Of a DNA stretch of 64,000 nucleotides, positions 1-8,797 are shown one piece after another. A program made the translations under genes and the position numbers. The stretch covers positions 186,001 to 250,000 of the forward strand of contig NZ_FNFX01000005.1 in assembly GCF_900100975.1 (NCBI RefSeq), written 5' to 3'. The notes below the pieces were generated by a model. The model did no database searches. It was not told the DNA's origin and worked only from the letters and a program-made list of their open reading frames with translations. The stretch is from Methylophilus rhizosphaerae. Its GTDB lineage: Bacteria > Pseudomonadota > Gammaproteobacteria > Burkholderiales > Methylophilaceae. Numbering within the stretch: position 1 is the first letter of the stretch; every line of letters begins with the position of its first letter.

Positions 1-587
1 GCCTGGCCTGCAACGCCCGCCGCACCACCGGCACCCGAACCACTGGCCGTACCGGAGGTCACGCGTGTCGCGGAAGTACCCCGGCGCGCGCCGGTAATGT
101 AGTTCACCTGAAACACCCGTGTCTGCAAGGTTTGCGGCTCGACAAAAATCTGTTTGCCATTCATTTTGTATTCATAGCCGTACAAATCACGCAAGGCATT
201 GAGCGCCTCAAACAGCGTCACATCCTTCAAATTAATGGAAATATCGCCTTTCAGTTCTGAGCTCAGTGCAATGCTGTAGGGGCTGCCAGACACAATGCCC
301 ATCAATACCTGTGCCGCAGGGGCTTTGTTTACCACCAGGTCGAACCTTGGTTCTACACGTTTGGCCAGTGATTTTGGTGGCTCAATTTTCAGCGGCTCGA
401 ATAGCTCTTCGGTGATTTCCTTGGGTGGTGGCATGGTCTGCCCTTTTGCCTGGGCGGCGGCTTTTGCCAACTCATCCTGCATTTTAGGATTAATGGATAC
501 ATTGCTTGGCGCAAACGGATTGCTTGTACATCCCGCCAATCCGGCACTGATGATGATCCAACCCAACGTATTCACAAAAGTTTTCAT
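1..587 (-). CDS. mshL: MSHA pilus secretin MshL, N-terminal part (runs off the window)
   Basis: Only the first 195 codons are inside the window. The product begins with a lipoprotein signal whose lipobox (AGLAGC) ends at Cys20, followed by a low-complexity linker rich in Pro and Lys. Around residues 100-160 there is a secretin/TonB short N-terminal (STN-like) region in which a set of beta strands includes 'GDISINLKDVTLFEALNAL'. A Ser/Gly/Ala-rich stretch follows at the edge. MshL forms the outer-membrane ring through which the pilus passes. The gene is the last visible one of the mshI-mshI2-mshJ-mshK-mshL group, 65 bp after mshK. The identification rests on the neighbours as much as on the visible domain. 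The multimerising secretin core lies outside the window. Confidence 0.85.
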   Translation of the reverse strand, partial: MKTFVNTLGWIIISAGLAGCTSNPFAPSNVSINPKMQDELAKAAAQAKGQTMPPPKEITEELFEPLKIEPPKSLAKRVEPRFDLVVNKAPAAQVLMGIVSGSPYSIALSSELKGDISINLKDVTLFEALNALRDLYGYEYKMNGKQIFVEPQTLQTRVFQVNYITGARRGTSATRVTSGTASGSGAGGAAGVAGQ

Positions 588-652
588 AACAGTCTCTCTA
601 TTTGTTTTAATCTTGAGGCCGCACACCACACAGCCTGCAAGTATTGCTTACC

Positions 653-1054
653 TTATTTCTTTGCTTTGCCAGCAGGCCTGGCCGTTTTCATTTTCGTTTT
701 TGTCGTTGTCTTGACTGGCGGCTTAGGCTCCACGAGATAACTGGATAACCCCAGGCCAACAACTTTCTTTTCGCCTGCCTTGCTGACAAATACCGCTTGC
801 TGGTTCTTAATCGAGGCCAGCCTGAATCCGCTGTAACTCTCCCCGACCTGTACCATCTGGCCGTTCACCACGGCAAATCCGCCTTGGCCATTCTGCTGGA
901 TAGCGCTCAGCTCCCACGGTTTTTCCGCTTGTGCTTGCGCATTGGGTAAATACTCCATCACAGCGGCCGGTGGTTTGGTTGGGTCTACCATCCCGGCAAA
1001 CACATTGGCCTGTGCCAGCCATCCTATCAACAGGGCTTTCATCAATATGCGCAT
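653..1054 (-). CDS. mshK: MSHA biogenesis protein MshK
   Basis: A 133-residue exported protein. The ATG at 1054 is preferred over an upstream in-frame ATG at 1084 because it directly starts a signal peptide (MRILMKALLIGWLAQANVFA) and lies one base after the mshJ stop, whereas the longer form would overlap mshJ by 29 bp. The mature part begins with the 'DPTKPP' motif typical of MshK/PilP/GspB-type proteins and continues as a small beta domain with 'GQMVQVGESYSGFRLASI'. It ends in a very basic Lys/Thr tail. In the family this periplasmic protein links the inner-membrane assembly platform to the secretin. The basic tail is unusual and could be a peptidoglycan or membrane contact, which is inference. 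Confidence 0.8.
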   Translation of the reverse strand: MRILMKALLIGWLAQANVFAGMVDPTKPPAAVMEYLPNAQAQAEKPWELSAIQQNGQGGFAVVNGQMVQVGESYSGFRLASIKNQQAVFVSKAGEKKVVGLGLSSYLVEPKPPVKTTTKTKMKTARPAGKAKK

Positions 1055-1055
1055 G

Positions 1056-1781
1056 CTAGATCCCCAACCATGCATTTTCGCCACTCAGGGTATACACCTG
1101 AACGGTCAACTCGCTGTCCGGGTATTCGGCTTTCAGCTCTGCGTTTTCCCAGGCAACACGCTGGCCTATCGCTTTCAATGACTGTGCATAATCCATCAAT
1201 GCGAAGTATTTGCCTTTCAGTTTGACTTTGACTGCATGCTGGTAAACATGCGGCACGTTCTGCCAGGCATCCGTCGCTGCAGCGTCTGTATTTCCGGCTG
1301 GAGCTGGTGCGGTTTGCGCCTGAATCAGTTTTCTTTGCTTCTCGATAAAATCAGCCACAGGTAAAGACTGCATTTCCATCACTTGTACATCACTATGTTG
1401 CTGCAACAGTTTTTTCAGCAATAACACCATTTCCTGCGGTGGCACCATATAAGCCGAAATGCTGACCAGGTCAGCACCCTGGCTGGCGATTTTCTGGTTT
1501 ACTTCATCAATCTCGCGCTGAAACCCATTGGTCGCCGGTTGCGGAGCGGCCTGGCTGGCCAGCGTTGTCATTTGCTCGGTCATCGCTGCGGTATCGTTCT
1601 GCAACTTGACGATTTCCTGTTGCGTATTGGCGAGCTGTACGCGTTGCGGTTCCAGCAAAAAAGTATCCATCAAGCCGACCACGGCAAACAGGCCAGCGCC
1701 GAAAATCATCCAGCGCTCCCGCTTCGAGAGCGCCAACCATTTGCCGTTCAGGATGTGTAACTGTTCAAATCGCATCAGCAT
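1056..1781 (-). CDS. mshJ: MSHA biogenesis protein MshJ (PilO/GspM-like)
   Basis: A 241-residue bitopic inner-membrane protein. It has a short cytoplasmic N-terminus ending in 'LSKRERWMIFGAG', one membrane helix at about residues 29-47, a coiled coil at about 50-95, and a periplasmic ferredoxin-like fold as in PilO and GspM. It is the third member of the PilM/PilN/PilO-like platform encoded by mshI, mshI2 and mshJ. A second ATG six bases downstream is an alternative start, and neither has a strong ribosome-binding site. It sits 26 bp after mshI2 and 1 bp before mshK, so it is clearly co-transcribed. Confidence 0.8.
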   Translation of the reverse strand: MLMRFEQLHILNGKWLALSKRERWMIFGAGLFAVVGLMDTFLLEPQRVQLANTQQEIVKLQNDTAAMTEQMTTLASQAAPQPATNGFQREIDEVNQKIASQGADLVSISAYMVPPQEMVLLLKKLLQQHSDVQVMEMQSLPVADFIEKQRKLIQAQTAPAPAGNTDAAATDAWQNVPHVYQHAVKVKLKGKYFALMDYAQSLKAIGQRVAWENAELKAEYPDSELTVQVYTLSGENAWLGI

Positions 1782-1807
1782 TATGCTTTCTATTGTTTCC
1801 TTGCCCG

Positions 1808-2659
1808 TTATGGTGACTTCGCCTTGGGCTGTTGCACCGTTTGACGTACAAAATCATCCCAGCTGACTGTATTCCCCAGTTTATTTTTATCGCTGGCTTC
1901 CCGGCCTTTGACATCAAAAGCGTAGACTTTCAAATCATCCGCTACCGTAGAGGTGGATGTCGGCGCGCTTGCAGGCGCAGGAACCGGCGCAGGCGTTGCA
2001 GGGGACGTGATTTCAGCAGCCTCTTTCCCGGCAGCAGGTGCTGCCGCCGCAATGGTGGCGGGAGGAGCGCTTGCTGCCACATCAGCCACGGGCGGCGCCT
2101 GTGGTTTATGCAACTCCACCTGCTTGAACTGCAAGCCGGAGAATTGCGTGCCTTCGAACACTTTTTGCGCTGATAACAAATCCAGGTACAAGGGAATATC
2201 TTCCGTCTGCAAGGCCTGGCCTGACAGGGACACATGCTGCATAGCTGGCTCGATTTTAAAGCCGGTCAACCATAAGCCTGGCTGTTGCTGCCCGGCCAGC
2301 GCGCGCATGTAATCAATCAAGTGCCAGGCATTTTCGGAAATGGATTGCTGGAAAATCGCCAGGATCTGCGACTGCATGTCAAACCTGGCTTTCAACTTTT
2401 TCAATTCGGCTTCCAGCTTGCTGTTATCCACCGGCACCAGCCGTTGCGAAAACTCATCTACTTTTTTCTGCATGACAGCAGACTGCGCAAGCGCCTGGGT
2501 GCGTTGCGCCTGCAATTGCGCGTTCTCTGCAGTCAGGCCGCTATAAAAATACACCATTGCGGCCACTGCCAGCGCATACGCACCGGCTACAAATGATAAA
2601 GTGAACCAGTCTTTGGACTTGACCAGCCCGGGTTCAAATAAATTAACCTGCTGGCTCAT
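1808..2659 (-). CDS. mshI2: PilN-like MSHA assembly protein (MshI2)
   Basis: A 283-residue bitopic protein. Its N-terminal cytoplasmic segment 'MSQQVNLFEPGL' resembles the PilN peptide (consensus close to INLLP) that docks into PilM-type proteins. A single membrane helix lies at about residues 20-40, a coiled coil at about 45-100, and a PilN fold follows to about residue 175. The C-terminal third is an Ala/Pro-rich low-complexity linker followed by a short conserved tail. The start codon overlaps the mshI stop by 4 bp (ATGA), so translation is coupled. The long Ala/Pro region is longer than I would expect for PilN and may span part of the periplasm. Confidence 0.75.
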   Translation of the reverse strand: MSQQVNLFEPGLVKSKDWFTLSFVAGAYALAVAAMVYFYSGLTAENAQLQAQRTQALAQSAVMQKKVDEFSQRLVPVDNSKLEAELKKLKARFDMQSQILAIFQQSISENAWHLIDYMRALAGQQQPGLWLTGFKIEPAMQHVSLSGQALQTEDIPLYLDLLSAQKVFEGTQFSGLQFKQVELHKPQAPPVADVAASAPPATIAAAAPAAGKEAAEITSPATPAPVPAPASAPTSTSTVADDLKVYAFDVKGREASDKNKLGNTVSWDDFVRQTVQQPKAKSP

Positions 2660-3600
2660 GCCGCTTCCTCCTGGCGCAACGCAGCGCCCAGGGCTGGCAA
2701 CAGCATGGCTTGTGTTTCCAGGCTGGAGAAATCCTGGTTTGCCGGCAAGTCTACAATCTCTTCCAGGTTAAAGACTTCTACCGGCACGTAAAGGCTGGTA
2801 CTCAATCCGTTTACCAGGTAATCGCGGTTCGCCACGGGTGCCACCAGCAGGCGGTTCAGGCTCAGGTAAGGGAACTGGCGGTCGAAACTGTCCAATGAAC
2901 GCTGTAATTCCAGCACCAGCTTGTCAAAATTGCTCTTGAACAATTCACCGCGATCGTTGAGGAAATCCCGGTCCAGCTCAATCAAGCGCGCATGGTACAA
3001 CTCGCCTTTGGCAGTAAAAGTCAACAGGCACCCTTTGGGCAGCATGCTCAGCATCACCAGGGCACGATCCTCCGCTTCCAGCAACCGGGCGATATTGCGC
3101 TGTACCAGCGCATACACATCAATAGATTTCAGGTTAAAACCGGCTTCGACAATCTGGTTGCCAATCTGCGACACCACTGCTTTTCTGGCACAAATGGCCA
3201 ACATGGCCGGCTGGCGGTTGGCATAGGCAGAATCTACCGGCACATTAATCCCATCTACCACGGCTTGCTCAACCGAGTAATCCAGCAAGTCTTTCACCTT
3301 CCAGCGCAATGCCTGCTTGATCTCGGATTCAGGCATGGTGGGCTTGTCAATCTGCAACACATTGTACTGATCAACGTTCAGCACCACATTGCACGGCACG
3401 GTTTTCAGGTCGTTTTTTGTCACAAAATGCCGCAGTGTGGACGAAGCCTGCAATGGCACCTGTTGAACAGCGGCAAATGAAACCACGGGTTTAGCGCCAT
3501 CCGGGCCGGACGTCAAAGCGACCGTACTGACATGCATGTCGGTGAAGCTGACCCCCACTTGCTGCTTGTTCTTTTGTCGTTTAAACCAACTCAGCGGCAT
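2656..3600 (-). CDS. mshI: MSHA biogenesis protein MshI (PilM-like)
   Basis: A 314-residue cytoplasmic protein with the actin/FtsA-like fold of PilM. A short basic N-terminus 'MPLSWFKRQKNKQQVG' leads into the first beta strand. Central features are 'EIKQALRWKVKDLLDY' (about residues 93-108), typical of PilM/MshI, and a C-terminal half with 'LLVAPVANRDYLVNGLS'. In type IV pili this protein forms a cytoplasmic ring around the base of the pump and binds the N-terminus of the PilN-like partner, here the next gene. It starts the mshI-I2-J-K-L unit, which is separated from mshQ by 271 bp containing a terminator and presumably its own promoter. Confidence 0.82.
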   Translation of the reverse strand: MPLSWFKRQKNKQQVGVSFTDMHVSTVALTSGPDGAKPVVSFAAVQQVPLQASSTLRHFVTKNDLKTVPCNVVLNVDQYNVLQIDKPTMPESEIKQALRWKVKDLLDYSVEQAVVDGINVPVDSAYANRQPAMLAICARKAVVSQIGNQIVEAGFNLKSIDVYALVQRNIARLLEAEDRALVMLSMLPKGCLLTFTAKGELYHARLIELDRDFLNDRGELFKSNFDKLVLELQRSLDSFDRQFPYLSLNRLLVAPVANRDYLVNGLSTSLYVPVEVFNLEEIVDLPANQDFSSLETQAMLLPALGAALRQEEAA

Positions 3601-3809
3601 TCATTTACTCTCTAAAATAATTTTTTATTTAAAATCAAAGAACAACAATGGTATTTTAAAGTTTAATCGCAAAACATTGTTACACAAAAATGATGTGTGG
3701 CATGACAATTGATGCTTCAGTACACCAGTCTTTTAATATTTGTGGCGTAATTACAAAATATGTCACCCGGGACACTTTCGCTAACTAATAGCAACTTTAG
3801 TGCCTGCGC

Positions 3810-3830
3810 GATCACTTCAATCCAGTGATC
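3810..3830. repeat. 7-bp inverted repeat in the mshQ/mshI gap
   Basis: GATCACT (3810-3816) and AGTGATC (3824-3830) form a perfect inverted repeat with a 7-nt loop, just beyond the mshQ terminator hairpin in the direction of transcription. The rest of the gap (3601-3808) is AT-rich with runs of A and T, and is the likely location of the mshI promoter. I could not pick a convincing -35/-10 pair. The repeat may be a second terminator arm or a regulator site. Confidence 0.35.
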
Positions 3831-3838
3831 AAAATAAT

Positions 3839-3863
3839 AAAACCACCTGATTTAGGTGGTTTT
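3839..3863 (-). terminator. Terminator after mshQ
   Basis: AAAACCACCT (3839-3848) pairs perfectly with AGGTGGTTTT (3854-3863) around a 5-nt loop. It lies 9 bp after the mshQ stop. On the minus strand the stem is followed by TTTTATTATTTT. This would end the mshE-to-mshQ transcript and separate it from mshI-L. Confidence 0.8.
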
Positions 3864-3871
3864 ATGGGAAC

Positions 3872-6800
3872 TTAGAAGTTTTCCCGCATGTAAATGACCG
3901 GGGCCTTGTAGATGCCGAACGAAGCCCGTCCTAATGGATCCGTTCCCCCCAGCCATGATAGATCACCACTGGCCGCATCCGACTGGCTGCTGCTGAGGCA
4001 GGTTTTTTCACCTCCCACGGCGGTGCCCAGGTTGACTTCCAGGTCGACACTGCCGGTATTGGGTTTGCCATCCGACCCGATTTTAGGCGCGCTTAGCAGC
4101 ACACCCAGTTTGCCAGCGTGTACCGCCGGATTGCCACTGAGTACCGTTTCACACGCATTTAAATTGCCTTTGTAGTTTTTCATGACAATGGTTTGCAATG
4201 GAACTACCGTGCAGCTGTCATCTACATTCCGTTTATAGGCATTCAATGTGCCATCCCAGTACTGCGCCTCCATCTGCACGGGCAATGGGAGCAGCTCCGA
4301 ACCATGGGCCGGTACAATCGCCAGCCGGCCATAGCGATACTGCACATCGGAAGCAACATTTTTCGCGTTGGAGGTAATGGTTTTGCCGCTATCCGTTTCC
4401 TGCGGCTGTGCAGTAATACTGATAGTCTGGTTGCCGATCTGCGCCGCCGGACGGGAAATCCGGTAACCGGCCACGACTGCCGCCTCGCCATTGCTCCAGG
4501 TACCACTGACTGCTGGCGTCACGGCACTGGCACTAAATACGGCCCCGCCAGCGAGCGCGGGCGTAACTGCAAAGTGGAAATCCGGCCAGCTGGCGAGGTC
4601 AAACCTGGCATAATCAAGCGCCGGATCCGCAACATCCGTATAGTTTTTGGTCACAGCTGTCAGCGAGTTGTCATTGTCATCAGTGGTATTGCGCGCCTGA
4701 AGCTTGAACTTGGCTGTCAGCCCGGGCTTGGAGGTACTGACACTGTCCTGTCCATAATAAACAAAGGTATCGCAGCCTTTGGTCACAGTATCCGGTACGA
4801 CCCGGAAGGCCACTGGAATAAAGCGGCCAAAATAATTACTCTCGCTCAGGTTACCGATTTTGCAGCCATATTTTTTCGGCGTAGCACCGCCACCGTCAGT
4901 ATTGAAAGCATTGGTGTTATCACAATCCCCATTCGTACTATCAACAAAGGTGAACGTGTCATCATAAATGCCTTGCGGCTTGAATTTGAAATGCCCGACT
5001 TCACTATACTGGAAACTATCACCAGCGCTCACACCTGAGGTGGCCGTAGCAAAAGTGCCACTCACAGTCCCCACCGCAGGCGCATTCGGATGCGCCTGCA
5101 ACTGGTTGTTATTAATCATGGGCGTGCCGTTATAACCGGATTCTCCGGTAGATACCGTCAGATTGAAATTATCAGTACGTGTCCTGAACACCGGCGTCAC
5201 GGTGGCAGAAGGCGTGGCGGCAGGCGCTGTTTGAAATGCATTCAATGTCGTCTGCGCAGAGTTCGAGGTCACAGTAAATGCCGTCGGACGCACGGAAAAG
5301 TTATCCGTTGAACAACCGTTTTTATTCAGGCTGGTATCGGTTACCTTGCACCTCAGGCGAGGGTAGGCTTTGGGAATATCGGAGTCACTGAACGAAACCG
5401 TTTTTTTACCGGCATCGGTCGAAATAAAGGACACCGTTTTACTTGCCACGGTCGTTGCCCCGCAACCACCATTATCATTCACCAGTTCGACCGTCACATT
5501 ATTGCCTACATAGCCGGTAGCCTTGATGCCTGCGGTCAGCAGTGCATATACGTCAAGACTGAAGCCCTTGCCAGCGAGTTTGGTATAAATAGGATTACGT
5601 GCACCGGCATTGGTACTCAGGTTTGTATAACCTACCCCGCTTTCCAGGCACTCAAACGTAGTCAGGCAAGGTGTATTGCTAAAGGTAAAACTGCAGTTTT
5701 GTGAGTTGGTCGCGGTATTCCAGCACTTCACGCCATTCAAAGGTGCCTTGCTTAAGCTGGTGGCACCAAGGGTATACGTGGCACCGGTACTCGCCTGCAA
5801 TGTAGCCGTTGCGATAGGGCCGGCAGATCCGCCCACTTCAAATCCCCCTGGTGAAACCGTCACCGTAGAGGTTCCAGGCGACAAGGCCAGATTACCGGTC
5901 AACGAACCGGTGCTGATCATGCTATCGTCCGGGCAAGGCACCGTAGAGGAGGTACACGCCAGCACCTGCATATCCACCGGACACAACGTTGCAGTGCCGG
6001 GGTGGCGAATTTCAATGTGGTCATAGTTAGGGACAAAAGTGGAACCGACCACAAAATCATAACTGAAGATATAAGTCCCTGGTGCCGTAAAATCATATTC
6101 AATGGCAGCCCCGGTATCAATATAAGTGGTGCTAATACTGTCACTAAGACTGGTGCTCTTGGCAATGGCGCAGGCATTACCGGTTGAGTTGCTCCAGAAT
6201 GAAGACCACAAGCCGACACAATAATGATTAAACGTGCCAGTGCGCTCCCTGAAAGACTCAATGACATCCAGGTTGGCAGGCAAGGAGCTACTCGAAGGGC
6301 AACTCCCGGAAGACAAAGGGTATGTCCCCACGACCTGCTTGCCATTCGTATCAATATAACGCACACCACAACCGTTATCACTACCTCCCAGATAGGTATC
6401 AACAGCATGATAGTAGCGAACAGGGTTATTGGCACTCACCGCATAACCAGACGGAATTACCAGCGTAACCTCTGCGGTCACATAATCCAGGGGATAAATA
6501 TACTTCCAGACCACACTCACCTGCGGGCCCGAACTACCTACGCGAAAAGCCGAAGTAGTAGACTGTACAACGCCTTGTGAAGGTGTCGCCGGCACAACGG
6601 TAGAAACAGTGCGATTGCTGTAAGTAGTTGGTGTCAGATTGCTTGGAAACCCAAAATGATCTGGACCATATATGCCACCATTTGCACGCAAATAGATACC
6701 GTTATCAAGCAGGGTATTACTTGGAACGGCAGTCGGACTATAAAGCTGGCCGGTATTATTCAAACGGCGTACCTGGATTTGCGTCGTATCTTCAATGTAA

Positions 6801-6928
6801 ATACGCAAACCATTGGTAACGCTGGAACCCCCTCCCGAGTTCAACTGCACAATATCGGCAAGAAGGGGGCTTGAATACAGTATCCCCAGCATTCCTACCG
6901 ACAATAATTTTCTAATGAATCCGTACAC
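3872..6928 (-). CDS. mshQ: MshQ-like large exported protein with C-terminal DUF6701
   Basis: A 1018-residue exported protein, rich in Ser, Thr, Gly and Asn and containing many Cys. I choose a GTG start at 6928: it has AAGGA six bases upstream, begins right before a signal peptide (MYGFIRKLLSVGMLGILYSS), and avoids the 29-bp overlap with mshP that an ATG at 6970 would give. The end carries the DUF6701 signature, finishing with 'GRASFGIYKAPVIYMRENF'. A lectin/LamG-like N-terminal half is possible but I cannot confirm it. MshQ follows MshO and MshP in other MSHA loci and is thought to be a cell-surface or pilus-tip component. As the longest and most variable protein of the locus it is the best adhesin candidate, which is inference. 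Confidence 0.8.
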   Translation of the reverse strand: MYGFIRKLLSVGMLGILYSSPLLADIVQLNSGGGSSVTNGLRIYIEDTTQIQVRRLNNTGQLYSPTAVPSNTLLDNGIYLRANGGIYGPDHFGFPSNLTPTTYSNRTVSTVVPATPSQGVVQSTTSAFRVGSSGPQVSVVWKYIYPLDYVTAEVTLVIPSGYAVSANNPVRYYHAVDTYLGGSDNGCGVRYIDTNGKQVVGTYPLSSGSCPSSSSLPANLDVIESFRERTGTFNHYCVGLWSSFWSNSTGNACAIAKSTSLSDSISTTYIDTGAAIEYDFTAPGTYIFSYDFVVGSTFVPNYDHIEIRHPGTATLCPVDMQVLACTSSTVPCPDDSMISTGSLTGNLALSPGTSTVTVSPGGFEVGGSAGPIATATLQASTGATYTLGATSLSKAPLNGVKCWNTATNSQNCSFTFSNTPCLTTFECLESGVGYTNLSTNAGARNPIYTKLAGKGFSLDVYALLTAGIKATGYVGNNVTVELVNDNGGCGATTVASKTVSFISTDAGKKTVSFSDSDIPKAYPRLRCKVTDTSLNKNGCSTDNFSVRPTAFTVTSNSAQTTLNAFQTAPAATPSATVTPVFRTRTDNFNLTVSTGESGYNGTPMINNNQLQAHPNAPAVGTVSGTFATATSGVSAGDSFQYSEVGHFKFKPQGIYDDTFTFVDSTNGDCDNTNAFNTDGGGATPKKYGCKIGNLSESNYFGRFIPVAFRVVPDTVTKGCDTFVYYGQDSVSTSKPGLTAKFKLQARNTTDDNDNSLTAVTKNYTDVADPALDYARFDLASWPDFHFAVTPALAGGAVFSASAVTPAVSGTWSNGEAAVVAGYRISRPAAQIGNQTISITAQPQETDSGKTITSNAKNVASDVQYRYGRLAIVPAHGSELLPLPVQMEAQYWDGTLNAYKRNVDDSCTVVPLQTIVMKNYKGNLNACETVLSGNPAVHAGKLGVLLSAPKIGSDGKPNTGSVDLEVNLGTAVGGEKTCLSSSQSDAASGDLSWLGGTDPLGRASFGIYKAPVIYMRENF

Positions 6929-6941
6929 TACGCATTCCTTG

Positions 6942-7388
6942 CTAGTTACACTCTTCACCGGCGGGGTCATTATAAATGCACCGGCTTAGCGTCACTGTCA
7001 TCTTTCTCTCTATGTAATCCTGCGCGCCCGCCACACCGACCGAAGCGGTTGAGGTAATGGTGTAAATGCCGATATCCTGGGTGTTTCCCTGATCTTGCGT
7101 CATGGTCCGATTGCACGTCAGCGCGATATTGAAACCATTGATGGTAAATGGCGCTGGCGCTGCCGGACAGGCCTGCATATTGGCAGGCGTTAACACTTGG
7201 TAAGCTGCCCATTCCACCCCGGCGCGCGCAGCCAGGTAAGCCTGTGCGCCCTGCACATCCTGGATCGTGCCCATATGTGCCAGCAATGCCAGGCGCATGG
7301 CATAACCCACCAGTGCGGACAATATCACCAGCAGGAATATTGCCATAGGCAACATAAAACCTTTTATCCGATAAACCATGATTTTCAT
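6942..7388 (-). CDS. mshP: MSHA minor pilin-like protein MshP (PilX/GspK type)
   Basis: A 148-residue protein with a short basic leader (MKIMVYRIKG) followed by 'FMLPMAIFLLVILSALV', the hydrophobic helix of a prepilin. The Glu normally found at position +5 after the cleavage site is absent, as in GspK-type minor pseudopilins that sit at the fibre tip. The C-terminal half has Cys residues ('CNRTMTQDQ', 'SRCIYND', 'EECN') that could form disulphides. Its start overlaps the mshO stop by 4 bp (ATGA). Confidence 0.8.
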   Translation of the reverse strand: MKIMVYRIKGFMLPMAIFLLVILSALVGYAMRLALLAHMGTIQDVQGAQAYLAARAGVEWAAYQVLTPANMQACPAAPAPFTINGFNIALTCNRTMTQDQGNTQDIGIYTITSTASVGVAGAQDYIERKMTVTLSRCIYNDPAGEECN

Positions 7389-8167
7389 GGCGAATTCACC
7401 ACATTAATCAGGTTCAATAATCGCGCCACCCCACCACTTTTTGAGAGTTCAAGCTGGGCGGTGAGTACCCCAGAGTGCTGCATCACGCCCTGGGTGTAGG
7501 TAAAATTGCAGCCGGTCACATCATCGGCCACCACATTGGCATTTGCGGCGTTAAAGCTGGCGAGGTGTGCCGAAGAAATACCGATATTGCTCACCATTAA
7601 CAAGCGCCGGTTAGCCAGGTCGCAGACATAAGCCACTGCACCGTTCACAACATAAAAGCGGCTGGCAGGCGAAGGGAGTGAAAAGGCCGCGCCACTAAAT
7701 TGCAACTGGGTCAAATTGCTGCCAGTACTGGTCAATGGCCGTATCGTATCGCCATTGTAGGCATCTGCCCCCTCTATGCCGAGGTTGTAAATCGCCAATT
7801 GATCCCCAGCGGTGACCGTGACCGATTCGCTCAGTACACTTAATGTATTAGCGGGTTGCCCGAAATCATCCTGCTTATAGCGCCCGCCTGCCTTAATCGG
7901 TACAAACTCGACATAGCCGCCATCGTCAGAGACATACACACTGTTGGGCAAGGCATTGCGGATATCGCGCGACATGCGCCGCAAGGCTACGTCGGCACGG
8001 TCGGCCAGTTCGTAATAGGCTTCCGAATTCACGTAGGCCATCACGGAATGATGGATAAACGTAGAAGAAATGCCGCCAATAATGGCCGTGATCACAATCA
8101 CGACCACCAGCTCAATCAGGGTAAACCCGGCGCTTGAAGTGGCAACAGGTTTAGATTCTCGGCGCAT
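7385..8167 (-). CDS. mshO: MSHA minor pilin MshO (GspJ/PilW-like)
   Basis: A 260-residue type IV prepilin-like protein. The cleavage motif 'SSAGFTLIELVVVIVIT' (about residues 11-27) has Gly at -1, Phe at +1 and Glu at +5. It continues into a long N-terminal helix, then a globular domain with a pair of Cys late in the sequence ('AYVCDLANRRLLMVS', 'VTGCNFTYT') as in GspJ-type minor pilins. It overlaps mshD by 17 bp and mshP by 4 bp. The family primes pilus assembly as part of a tip complex with the MshC-, MshD- and MshP-type proteins. Confidence 0.85.
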   Translation of the reverse strand: MRRESKPVATSSAGFTLIELVVVIVITAIIGGISSTFIHHSVMAYVNSEAYYELADRADVALRRMSRDIRNALPNSVYVSDDGGYVEFVPIKAGGRYKQDDFGQPANTLSVLSESVTVTAGDQLAIYNLGIEGADAYNGDTIRPLTSTGSNLTQLQFSGAAFSLPSPASRFYVVNGAVAYVCDLANRRLLMVSNIGISSAHLASFNAANANVVADDVTGCNFTYTQGVMQHSGVLTAQLELSKSGGVARLLNLINVVNSP

Positions 8168-8774
8168 ACCGTACCCTGAAACCGGTTAACCGGATAGTCG
8201 TATTGGCTGGGCCGGTGACCGTGACCACAATCTTCAATACGGCATCAGTCGACATGCCAGTAAACGGCGCAGTACCCCCTGCCTGCGTAATTGCCACAGA
8301 TGCCGCATAAGCATCCAGGCCGGGAATAGCCGCATTATTGCCAATACGGCAAATACTCGGGCAGCCGCCGCCCGGCATGGTAAAGCCGCCATAATCGGCC
8401 ACATTATCAAACGGGTCACTGGCGCTATAGCGGCTTTCGCTGGCAGGCGTGGGGCCGTTGAGGTTGGCACTTTGGGAAACGGTACAGTTTCCGGCACTGG
8501 TAGCCGTGGAAGCATTTGGGTCATCAGGATCGCATAAGGTGAACGGCATCTGCTGGATTTCCTGCATCAGCGATTCGGCAATGGCAATGGCCTGCTTACG
8601 CGCCAGCGGGTCTGCGGAGTGGCTACTCATCCACGCCAGCGCACCCACCACACCGGCAATAGCCGTGGTCACAATCACGATAAATACCACCAACTCCACC
8701 AGCGAGAATCCCTGGTGATGTTTTCTGTTGATGGAGATGGATTGTTTATTGTTGGAGTGATTCATCGTTATCAT
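8151..8774 (-). CDS. mshD: MSHA minor pilin MshD (GspI/PilV-like)
   Basis: A 207-residue prepilin-like protein with an unusually long hydrophilic leader before the cleavage motif 'HHQGFSLVELVVFIVIVTTA' (Gly -1, Phe +1, Glu +5, about residue 22). The globular part has four Cys, including 'FTLCDPDDP', 'AGNCTV' and 'GGGCPSICRIG', suggesting two disulphides. A second in-frame ATG at 8765 is an alternative start; neither has a clear ribosome-binding site. It lies 23 bp after mshC and overlaps mshO. Confidence 0.8.
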   Translation of the reverse strand: MITMNHSNNKQSISINRKHHQGFSLVELVVFIVIVTTAIAGVVGALAWMSSHSADPLARKQAIAIAESLMQEIQQMPFTLCDPDDPNASTATSAGNCTVSQSANLNGPTPASESRYSASDPFDNVADYGGFTMPGGGCPSICRIGNNAAIPGLDAYAASVAITQAGGTAPFTGMSTDAVLKIVVTVTGPANTTIRLTGFRVRYAPRI

Positions 8775-8797
8775 GCCATGTGCCAGAAATGGCAGCG

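Noticed and set aside
4193-5038. Open frame of 281 codons on the plus strand
   Set aside because: Antisense to mshQ, with no ribosome-binding site or family resemblance.
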